A DNA stretch of 32,810 nucleotides. Source: an uncultured Prevotellaceae bacterium. GTDB lineage: Bacteria > Bacteroidota > Bacteroidia > Bacteroidales > Bacteroidaceae. Below, one piece after another: positions 1 to 5,887 of this stretch (its first letter is position 1; each line of letters begins with the position of its first letter). Where the stretch lies: positions 1 through 32,810 of the forward strand of contig OMWI01000039.1 in NCBI GenBank assembly GCA_900314715.1, read 5' to 3'. Under the pieces are notes generated by a model. The model did not search any database. It worked only from the letters and a program-made list of their open reading frames with translations, and had not been told where the DNA came from. The position numbers and the translations under genes are program-made.

Positions 1-96
1 TGGTTCAATAGCATATCTCTAATTTCATGTCGCCTGCAAAGGTACTAAGAAATTTTGACATAGCTAAGGCTTCGGGAACTCTTCACCATACGGAGA
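1..96. repeat. 96-bp terminal inverted repeat, left copy
   Basis: Positions 1-96 are identical to the reverse complement of 32712-32807; the match stops at base 97 (a here, t in the other copy). The copy holds a Bacteroidetes -7-like box (TACCTTTG, read on the minus strand at 44-37) pointing out of the window, followed on that strand by a seven-codon ORF (MKLEICY, stop). It could be the end of an insertion sequence, a dispersed repeat or an inversion site; the window is too short to tell. Confidence 0.93.
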
Positions 97-1700
97 AAAC
101 TAAACCTGATAGGATGATGTATAATAATGGTGTCCTGTTGCTGTGTGATGATAAAAACTTCCTGATTCCTCAAAGTCGGAAAGAGTTGGTTTGTTTGAAA
201 ATTGAAGTAAACGAATACTTGAATCTGACAGCAAAAACAACATCTTTCTCAAATCCCAAAAGTGTTGATGAACTAAAAAGGAGACAAACGTGTGTATTTC
301 AAGTTAGCAAGGATATTCATGGGCAATGGTGGTCTGGCTTAGCAGTAAAACCAGTTGTTATAAAGAAGGTAAAAGGAGTTACACCAGAACTTGGAAACCT
401 TTACGTCCAAAAGAAAAGATTCCCTGACAAGCATAATATCGTGCCGTATTGGCCATATAATCCTGAAGATTATTCACATGGTAAACTATTTGCTATATAT
501 CAGATAATCGATTCTGTAAATGAGAAGTATCAAGGCATGCTTTCCATTCATTTTACCGAGTCTGCTGTTCTGTATTATGATGAGTATAAGCCTAGTAAGG
601 ATTTGCTTAGATTTATTATTGAATATCTTAAAGGGAAGTCTATCTATATTGAAAATCCGTTTGGCAAATCTGCAAAAGACTTGATTTCTCAAATGGAAAT
701 ACAAATTCAAGAAATCATGCAAGGCTCTCTTTCCTTCAATCGAAAGAGAACTGCAAATGATTTGATAATTAAGTTATGTGAACCAACAGATGAGTTGCTT
801 CCACAAACTCATTACGAGAAATCCTTGTATAGGTTGGCGCATTCCAGTACAGTGTTACAACATAAGATTTTCTATAATAGTGAGAAAGAGGATAAACTCT
901 CTATTTCTGAGGCTCGTAGAATACTGATAGAGTTATTGGTGAAAGACTGTTTAATAAACAGACAAATGCCACAGCAATTATGCAATCTTTCTAAGGAATG
1001 GGAATTTTGCAGATATAAGATTCATGATGGTTGTGTTATTGGCGCATCACTGAAAATAACAGATAGCGGAAAGTTGGTCATTAAAGATTTTGGCTTTTCT
1101 TCAGAGCAGTTGCCAGTGTTCTTCGACGAATTTGCGTACAATTATTTGAACTATAACGAGCCCAATAAGATTCGTGGAAGTAGAGATTATATGGCATTGA
1201 AGAAGAATGGGTATATATATCTAATAATTGATACAGATGAAATTCCAATATTGGATGTAAGCCTTATTGATGAGGCTTATAGTGGCATTGTTAACGAAGG
1301 AAAGCCTTTGTCTTTATTTAAAAGAAAAGCAGAATCGCATAAATATTTAAGAGGTTATATTGGCCTGCATTTGTGGAAAACTGAAGGACTAAATGGAGAA
1401 CCTGATGGCGCATATTCATATATCTCTGGAACAAATAGCGAAAATATGCAAATAATGAAGAGTACTAAAATGGACCGAATGCCAAGAGTACGACGCATAT
1501 TCATTCTTCATAAAGAAAATGAAGCTAATGTGGAGAAAGATATTTATGAGATAATGGATATGTTGAGGTTTGGATTTGGACGATGGAATGAAATGATGAC
1601 ATACCCATTCCCATTTAAATTCTTGAAAGAATATCTCGATGATGCTTGCGAAATTGCATTTAGTAAACATTGGAATGAAATAACAAATAAACTTTTATGA
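27..1700 (+). CDS. Unrecognised 557-residue protein, 5' end inside the terminal repeat
   Basis: I do not recognise this protein with confidence. It is a soluble-looking, charged protein with no signal peptide and no membrane segment. An in-frame TAG at 9-11 precedes the ATG at 27, and the first 23 codons are encoded by the 96-bp repeat, so the N-terminus may be an artefact of repeat insertion; ATGs at 114 and 117 are alternative starts just inside unique DNA. The C-terminus (about residues 460-550: a Y-S-Y-I-S-G segment, a basic stretch, the strand RRIFILH, then RWNEMMTYPFPFKFLKEYL) weakly recalls the end of the RNase H-like domain of prokaryotic pPIWI_RE proteins, but I cannot identify the catalytic residues and the protein is much shorter than that family. 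The following lipoprotein gene overlaps its stop codon, so the two are probably co-transcribed. Host-defence involvement is only a guess. Confidence 0.75.
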   Translation: MSPAKVLRNFDIAKASGTLHHTEKTKPDRMMYNNGVLLLCDDKNFLIPQSRKELVCLKIEVNEYLNLTAKTTSFSNPKSVDELKRRQTCVFQVSKDIHGQWWSGLAVKPVVIKKVKGVTPELGNLYVQKKRFPDKHNIVPYWPYNPEDYSHGKLFAIYQIIDSVNEKYQGMLSIHFTESAVLYYDEYKPSKDLLRFIIEYLKGKSIYIENPFGKSAKDLISQMEIQIQEIMQGSLSFNRKRTANDLIIKLCEPTDELLPQTHYEKSLYRLAHSSTVLQHKIFYNSEKEDKLSISEARRILIELLVKDCLINRQMPQQLCNLSKEWEFCRYKIHDGCVIGASLKITDSGKLVIKDFGFSSEQLPVFFDEFAYNYLNYNEPNKIRGSRDYMALKKNGYIYLIIDTDEIPILDVSLIDEAYSGIVNEGKPLSLFKRKAESHKYLRGYIGLHLWKTEGLNGEPDGAYSYISGTNSENMQIMKSTKMDRMPRVRRIFILHKENEANVEKDIYEIMDMLRFGFGRWNEMMTYPFPFKFLKEYLDDACEIAFSKHWNEITNKLL

Positions 1701-2161
1701 TTATGAAGAAAGTATTTTTAACAATCACCATTATGATGGGAATCTTATCAGCTTGTGCGCAGACAAAGCAAAAAGTTGCCAGTAATGATTCCACATTAAT
1801 AAAAATAAAAAGCTTGCTTCGGGATAATAATGCGTGGCTTGAGAATATAGAACTCGATTTGTCATTGAAACAACGTTATAAACTCTACCAAACTGATAAT
1901 ATATACACTTTTCTACAGTTGGATACTAAAACAGGACAAATTATGCAAGTTCAATGGTCATTAGATTCAGACAAGGAAGGCTCCGTTACAATAAATGACG
2001 AAGACTTAAGTTATGGATTAGGTTACGGTTCTGGAACCTTTGAGTTGTACCCAACAAAGAACATGTACCAATTCATTCTGTTGGATAAAACCGATGGAAG
2101 AATATGGCATGTTCAATGGGGAATGGAATTTGAGAAACGCTGGATAAGGAGGATTTACTAA
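1697..2161 (+). CDS. Small lipoprotein with two internal Y/W-rich repeats
   Basis: Predicted 154-residue exported lipoprotein. The N-terminus has a basic, hydrophobic signal followed by the lipobox LSAC, so the mature protein would start at Cys20 and be lipid-anchored. The ATG at 1697 overlaps the stop of the upstream gene (ATGA); the ATG at 1703 (MKKVFL) gives a more typical signal peptide. Two similar segments follow: YKLYQTDNIYTFLQLDTKTG with QVQW after it, and FELYPTKNMYQFILLDKTDG with HVQW after it, consistent with a small duplicated beta fold. Similar short proteins with a Y-x-F-x-x-L-D...V-Q-W pattern are common in Bacteroidetes, but I know of no established function. The overlap suggests translation coupled to the 557-residue protein. 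Confidence 0.8.
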   Translation: MIMKKVFLTITIMMGILSACAQTKQKVASNDSTLIKIKSLLRDNNAWLENIELDLSLKQRYKLYQTDNIYTFLQLDTKTGQIMQVQWSLDSDKEGSVTINDEDLSYGLGYGSGTFELYPTKNMYQFILLDKTDGRIWHVQWGMEFEKRWIRRIY

Positions 2162-2448
2162 GTCTTATTCTTTAATTCATTCTTGAAAAAATAAATATTT
2201 ATAATCAGATAACTTGAGTAAATAAAAGAAGAAACAAAGTGAGTTGGTTAGTGCCACTACCCAACTGAAACTAACTGCTTTGATGGAAAAATAAATGATG
2301 TGATTGATCAAGAGACTGTTGCTGCCCTTTCCTTGCAGAAACTTCGAAGCGTGTGAAGAATATTGATAAAAAAATGAAATGTGTATTCTAAATCTTTTTT
2401 TTTGTATATCTTTGCAAGCAAATTTGGTTTAGAAAAGAAAAAACAGAC
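2162..2448. other. Intergenic region with possible decayed coding remnant
   Basis: This 287-bp gap is AT-rich at both ends. Between about 2226 and 2353 two short open stretches in different frames read like adjacent pieces of one helical peptide (SELVSATTQLKLTALMEK, then after a frame change NDVIDQETVAALSLQKLRSV). That suggests a decayed gene but is weak evidence. No tRNA, hairpin terminator or palindromic repeat was seen. The promoter for the exbB operon lies at the right edge. Confidence 0.35.
2407..2414 (+). promoter_or_regulatory. -7 box (TATCTTTG) of the exbB operon
   Basis: TATCTTTG fits the Bacteroidetes -7 consensus TAnnTTTG and lies 34 bp before the ATG at 2449. A clear TTTG -33 element at the proper spacing is not visible; a poly-T run lies just upstream. 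Confidence 0.55.
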
Positions 2449-3312
2449 ATGAGAATATTTATTGATGAAATGAGACGAATGCTTTGCATCGTTTGTTTGC
2501 TCACGTTGTCGTTTATGACGAATCAGGCTTTTGCGGCCGCTCAGTCGGGTGCTCCCTCTCAAGCGGAAGTAGAAGAGGCACGGTTGGATAGCGTGGTAAT
2601 GGACTCCTTATCATCGGTTGGGTTTGACGAAGAGATGCCTGACATTGACGAGGCGGAAGAAGGCGGAATGTACAAAGCCATTAAGAAGAAGTTTATTGAA
2701 GGCAATGCGGGCTTTATGTCGCTTGTGGCATTGGCATTGGTATTGGGTTTGGCGTTCTGCATCGAAAGGATTATCTATCTGAGCCTATCCGAAATCAATG
2801 CGAAGAAATTCGTTGCCGACTTAGATGAGAAGATTATGACTGGAAAGATAGCCCAGGCAAAGGAACAATGCAGGAATACGCGCGGACCAGTAGCGTCTAT
2901 CTGTTACCAAGGACTGGAACGTATCAACCAACCATTAGACGACATTGAGCGTTCTATCTCTTCATACGGTTCGGTTCAGATTGCCAACTTGGAGAAAGGT
3001 TGTTCGTGGATTACCCTGTTTATTGCTATGGCTCCATCGTTGGGATTCTTGGGTACGGTGATTGGAATGGTAATGGCATTCAACGACATTCAGATGGCTG
3101 GCGACTTGAATGCCTCCGTGGTGGCTGCTGGTATGAAAGTGGCATTGATTACCACTATCTTTGGTATTATTGTGGCTTTGGTGTTGCAGTTGTTCTACAA
3201 TTACATTCTGTCGAAGATTAACCATTTGACTTCCCAAATGGAAGAATCCGCTATTTCGTTGATGGACTCCATCAACAACATGAAAAAGCAACAAAACGCC
3301 AATAGGGGATGA
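2449..3312 (+). CDS. exbB: MotA/TolQ/ExbB proton channel family protein
   Basis: Inner-membrane proton-channel subunit that would work with the ExbD proteins encoded downstream to energise TonB-dependent outer-membrane transport. The 287-residue product starts with an apparent signal peptide (cut near AFA-AAQ), then an acidic periplasmic linker, a membrane segment near residues 88-108, and the MotA/TolQ/ExbB domain in the C-terminal half with the hallmark APSLGFLGTVIGM around residue 195 and another long hydrophobic helix ending near 265. The alternative ATG at 2470 would give a shorter signal peptide. A cleavable signal plus extra N-terminal region is longer than in E. coli ExbB but usual in Bacteroidetes. 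Its stop overlaps the next gene by 4 bp. Whether it serves TonB, TolA or another partner cannot be read from sequence. Confidence 0.92.
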   Translation: MRIFIDEMRRMLCIVCLLTLSFMTNQAFAAAQSGAPSQAEVEEARLDSVVMDSLSSVGFDEEMPDIDEAEEGGMYKAIKKKFIEGNAGFMSLVALALVLGLAFCIERIIYLSLSEINAKKFVADLDEKIMTGKIAQAKEQCRNTRGPVASICYQGLERINQPLDDIERSISSYGSVQIANLEKGCSWITLFIAMAPSLGFLGTVIGMVMAFNDIQMAGDLNASVVAAGMKVALITTIFGIIVALVLQLFYNYILSKINHLTSQMEESAISLMDSINNMKKQQNANRG

Positions 3313-3806
3313 AGCAGACAGAGAAACTATCCAAGCAAGTGTTTTATGGAATCATCGCCTTGATAGTGGTGGTGTTTTCCATGTTTTATCTCATTGGTTT
3401 TCATGCGCCATATTGGGAAGACCCAGATTTCAATGCGCCAAAGATGACCAATGTGATGCTTGTCTTTATGTTCTTGTTGTTCTTCGTTACCATTTGCATG
3501 GCTATTTGGTCGGTTTATTCATCGCTGAAGAAACGAGGAAAGGGAGAGAAATTATATAATGGTATACCTGTGAAACGCAATGCCTATTTGGTGGTGTTGG
3601 GTACGTTGCTATTGTTGGTATGTACCTTTCTCTTGGCTTCTTCCAATCCCATGTCAGTGAATGGTAAGGAATATGCTAATGTATGGTGGCTCAAACTATC
3701 AGATATGTTCATTTGCTCCAGTGGCATATTGATTCTGATAGCCACGGGAGCCGTCGTGTTCGGTGCATCGCGCAATTGGCGTAGGAGTAATCATTCAAAA
3801 GACTGA
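3309..3806 (+). CDS. Small polytopic membrane protein between exbB and exbD
   Basis: A 165-residue protein with four probable transmembrane helices (about residues 12-32, 46-67, 92-111 and 130-150) and a basic cytoplasmic loop (KKRGKGEKLYNG) between helices two and three. I do not recognise a named family. It overlaps exbB by 4 bp and is followed 5 bp later by exbD, so it is very likely translated with them and may be an accessory subunit of the same proton-channel complex. That role is inferred from position only. Confidence 0.85.
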   Translation: MKQTEKLSKQVFYGIIALIVVVFSMFYLIGFHAPYWEDPDFNAPKMTNVMLVFMFLLFFVTICMAIWSVYSSLKKRGKGEKLYNGIPVKRNAYLVVLGTLLLLVCTFLLASSNPMSVNGKEYANVWWLKLSDMFICSSGILILIATGAVVFGASRNWRRSNHSKD

Positions 3807-3811
3807 ATAGC

Positions 3812-4348
3812 ATGATAAGACGTAAGCACAAATTGGAAATGCCAGAATTGAATACCACGTCAACGGCAGACATCTCGTTTATGTTGTTGATATTCTTCTT
3901 GGTGGTGTCGTCGATGGACATTGACAAAGGACTTACGCGCCAGTTGCCTCCGATGGAGAAAGAGCACGTGGTGGAAGAGACGTTTGTCAACAAGGAACAT
4001 CTATTGGCATTGGAGATAACGGAAAACGACCAATTGCTGATTGACGGACAAGTAGCTCAGATAAAGCAACTGCGTTCTCGTGCCTCGGAATTTATCTTGA
4101 AAGTAGGAGAGAGTCATTTAATTTCCATAGACGCACATCCATCTTCCACATACGATACGTATTTCCATGTACAAAACGAATTGATAAGAGCGTATAAGGA
4201 CGTACGGAATACGATGGCCATTAGACGATTCGGCAAAAGTTTCGACCTGTTGACGTATCAACAGAAAGTGGATATTAGAGAACGGATTCCCCAACACATT
4301 GCCGAGAAGTATCACACGATAGACGAGAAAGGAGGTAGGGATGATTAA
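3812..4348 (+). CDS. exbD: ExbD/TolR family biopolymer transport protein (first copy)
   Basis: Single-pass inner-membrane protein that couples proton flow through ExbB to TonB. The N-terminus carries the family signature: a short basic cytoplasmic tail, then ELNTTSTADISFMLLIFFLV, with the membrane-embedded Asp (in TADISF) that is the proton-carrying residue in ExbD/TolR. A periplasmic domain of about 140 residues follows. At 178 residues it is slightly longer than E. coli ExbD. It overlaps the second exbD by 8 bp. Bacteroidetes commonly encode two ExbD-like proteins in tandem, which may form a heteromeric stator. Confidence 0.93.
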   Translation: MIRRKHKLEMPELNTTSTADISFMLLIFFLVVSSMDIDKGLTRQLPPMEKEHVVEETFVNKEHLLALEITENDQLLIDGQVAQIKQLRSRASEFILKVGESHLISIDAHPSSTYDTYFHVQNELIRAYKDVRNTMAIRRFGKSFDLLTYQQKVDIRERIPQHIAEKYHTIDEKGGRDD

Positions 4349-4841
4349 GTTTCGCAAGCATACAAGGCGTTCGGTGCCCATGCTGAATACGGCATCTTTG
4401 CCAGATCTAATCTTTACCGTGCTCTTCTTTTTCATGATTGTTACGCACATGAGAAACGAATCCGTGAAGGTGGAATACGAAAAGCCACAAGGAACGGAAC
4501 TAACTCGATTGGCAAATAAATCATCGATTACCAATATCCACATCGGCACCAAAGGCGAAACGGACGAAGAGGGTAGGACGAAGTATTTCATTCAGGTGAA
4601 TGACAAGATTGTCAACCTTAATGAGTTGAGTCAATACATCAAGGAAGAACGTGCGAGAATGTCGCCAGAGGATTTGGAGCAAGCCACCGTTTCCATCAAG
4701 GCTGACAAGCATACTCCCATGCAAATCATCACCGAAGTAAAACGTGCCTTGCGCAATGCCAAAGCATATCGGATTAGTTATTCGGGAAGTAGGGAAATGA
4801 AAGCCTCTCCCCAGCCCTCTCCCAAGGAGAGGGAGATTTAA
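4341..4841 (+). CDS. exbD: ExbD/TolR family biopolymer transport protein (second copy)
   Basis: Second ExbD-like protein (166 residues) with a basic N-terminus, the transmembrane signature MLNTASLPDLIFTVLFFFMI with the conserved Asp (in LPDLIF), and a periplasmic domain. The family domain appears to end near residue 150 (RNAKAYRISYSG). The final residues, MKASPQPSPKEREI, are encoded by a GC-rich palindromic intergenic repeat (4803-4841) that also supplies the stop codon, so the tail was probably gained by repeat insertion and is unlikely to be functional. It is the last gene of the exbB operon. Confidence 0.93.
   Translation: MIKFRKHTRRSVPMLNTASLPDLIFTVLFFFMIVTHMRNESVKVEYEKPQGTELTRLANKSSITNIHIGTKGETDEEGRTKYFIQVNDKIVNLNELSQYIKEERARMSPEDLEQATVSIKADKHTPMQIITEVKRALRNAKAYRISYSGSREMKASPQPSPKEREI
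4803..4838. repeat. GC-rich palindromic repeat, copy A (inside exbD 3' end)
   Basis: Core hairpin arms are CCCTCTCC (4815-4822) and GGAGAGGG (4826-4833) around a 3-nt loop. The flank GCCTCTCCCCAG matches the reverse complement of the repeats at 7572-7642 and 12958-12995. The copy lies inside the exbD reading frame, and its hairpin might also act as a transcription or mRNA-stability signal. Confidence 0.85.
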
Positions 4842-4936
4842 ATGAGAGTAGTGGGAAATGAGAGAATTGCGATATTGTTAATCGGGATAATGTGATTATG
4901 TGATAACGATATAATGTGAATTGAAAATTGAAAATT
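4831..4936. repeat. Left arm of composite inverted repeat flanking the lrp gene
   Basis: Read forward, this stretch matches the reverse complement of 5638-5760 in blocks: gggag..ttaaatg, gagagaattgc, attgttaat, cgggataatgtgatta, cgata.aatgtgaattg. The blocks keep their order with small gaps. The arm ends in a short heptamer array (gtgaatt, gaaaatt, gaaaatt at 4916-4936). Confidence 0.75.
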
Positions 4937-4946
4937 AGGGTAATCT

Positions 4947-4982
4947 CTTGCTTCTTGCTTCTAACTTTCTTGCTTCTAACTT
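4947..4982. repeat. Heptamer-type repeat (cttgctt/ctaactt)
   Basis: Two copies of cttgctt (4947-4960) are followed by ctaactt, an 8-nt variant tcttgctt, and ctaactt again. The same order of units occurs at 12908-12942. The stretch lies directly upstream of the lrp promoter. Confidence 0.75.
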
Positions 4983-5010
4983 TTAATTTATCATTTTTTC
5001 GCCCATAAAA

Positions 5011-5041
5011 TTGCGAAATTCGTTAATTAGTAGTATCTTTG
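5011..5041 (+). promoter_or_regulatory. Promoter of the lrp/asnC-type gene
   Basis: The -7 box TATCTTTG is at 5034-5041 and a TTG-containing -33 element is at 5011-5014 with a 19-bp spacer. This fits the Bacteroidetes primary sigma consensus. Transcription would start about 13 bp before the ATG at 5061. Confidence 0.65.
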
Positions 5042-5060
5042 CGGAAAAATCATAAATATC

Positions 5061-5555
5061 ATGACACAACATCCATTAGATTCATTAGATAGGAAAATCC
5101 TAAAACTGATAGCAGAAGATGCGCGTATTCCGTTCTTGGAAGTGGCACGTGTGTGTAATGTGAGTGGTGCTGCCATACACCAACGTATTCAAAAGTTGAC
5201 GAACCTTGGCGTACTCAAAGGTTCGCAGTTCATCATCGATCCAGAGAAGATTGGGTACCAAACATGTGCTTACATTGGTTTGTTCCTCAAGGCTCCCGAA
5301 ACGTTTGATTATGTGGTTGAGGAACTAAAGAAGATTCCCGAAGTGGTGGAATGTCATTATACCACGGGAGGCTACGACTTGTTTATCAAGATTTACGCCT
5401 ACAACAATCACCACTTGCTCAACATCATCCACGACAAACTCCAACCGCTTGGTTTGGCAAGGAGCGAAACCATCGTTGCCTTCAATGCCGTCATCGACAG
5501 ACAATTACCTATCTTAGACTTGCAGGAGGAGGAAGAGGAGGGAAATGAAGAATGA
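5061..5555 (+). CDS. Lrp/AsnC family transcriptional regulator
   Basis: A 164-residue DNA-binding regulator, probably sensing amino acids. Residues 6-60 form the AsnC-type helix-turn-helix (LDRKILKLIAEDARIPFLEV, then VSGAAIHQRIQKL), and residues 70-150 form the ligand-binding/oligomerisation RAM domain (VVECHYTTGGYDLFIKI). It has the usual family length except for a very acidic tail (EEEEEGNEE) whose last codons lie where the downstream GAAGAAT repeat begins. The gene is monocistronic with its own promoter and is flanked by inverted composite repeats. Glutamate dehydrogenase lies next to it in convergent orientation, which would suit a nitrogen or amino-acid regulator, though the target cannot be read from the sequence. 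Confidence 0.92.
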   Translation: MTQHPLDSLDRKILKLIAEDARIPFLEVARVCNVSGAAIHQRIQKLTNLGVLKGSQFIIDPEKIGYQTCAYIGLFLKAPETFDYVVEELKKIPEVVECHYTTGGYDLFIKIYAYNNHHLLNIIHDKLQPLGLARSETIVAFNAVIDRQLPILDLQEEEEEGNEE

Positions 5556-5651
5556 AGTAGGGAAATGAAGAATGAAGAATGAAGAATGAAGAATGAAGAA
5601 TTGGCAAATCACAATTAATAATTCACAATTCACAATTCACAATTATCAATT
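5547..5651. repeat. Two adjacent heptamer arrays (GAAGAAT and CACAATT)
   Basis: gaagaat, gaagtag and a 6-nt unit precede five exact tandem gaagaat copies (5567-5601). After tggcaaat, a second array in 7-bp register runs from 5610 to 5651: cacaatt, aataatt, cacaatt three times, atcaatt. The first block is duplicated at 7438-7496 with four gaagaat copies instead of five. The array begins in the last codons of the regulator gene. Confidence 0.9.
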
Positions 5652-5760
5652 CACATAATATCGTAATCACATTATCCCGATATCCTATAATCCCAATTAA
5701 CAATAAATAATTAGGCAATTCTCTCAATTCTCACCCCTCCATTTAAGACTCCCTTCCCTT
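5638..5760. repeat. Right arm of composite inverted repeat flanking the lrp gene
   Basis: This is the inverted partner of 4831-4936, with the matching blocks in the same order on the opposite strand. The outermost part leads into the palindromic repeat pair at 5751-5816, just as the left arm leads into the palindromic copy A. Confidence 0.75.
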
Positions 5761-5816
5761 GGGGAAGGGTTGGGGATGGGCTTTCATTTCCTTGGGGAAG
5801 GGTTGGGGATGGGCTT
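5751..5816. repeat. GC-rich palindromic repeat, tandem pair (copy B)
   Basis: Two copies of ccttggggaagggttggggatgggcttt follow each other about 10 nt apart (5751-5784 and 5789-5816). They match, in opposite orientation, the pair at 12775-12840 and form the 'GGATGGGC' subtype. Confidence 0.9.
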
Positions 5817-5835
5817 TAGGGAGTTTTATAACAAT

Positions 5836-5865
5836 AAAAGGCTGTTCATTTCGAACAGCCTTTTT
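5836..5865 (-). terminator. Bidirectional intrinsic terminator after gdhA
   Basis: Twelve-base-pair hairpin: AAAAGGCTGTTC (5836-5847), 5-nt loop, GAACAGCCTTTT (5853-5864), with a T run on either strand. It lies 23 bp after the gdhA stop codon, so it mainly serves gdhA, and it could also stop read-through from the regulator gene. Confidence 0.9.
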
Positions 5866-5887
5866 GTTAGGTTTGATGAAAGCTTAC

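Noticed and set aside
1-96. The terminal repeats as direct evidence of a circular element
   Set aside because: A circular molecule linearised by assembly would show direct, not inverted, end repeats, and the gene content is chromosomal housekeeping.
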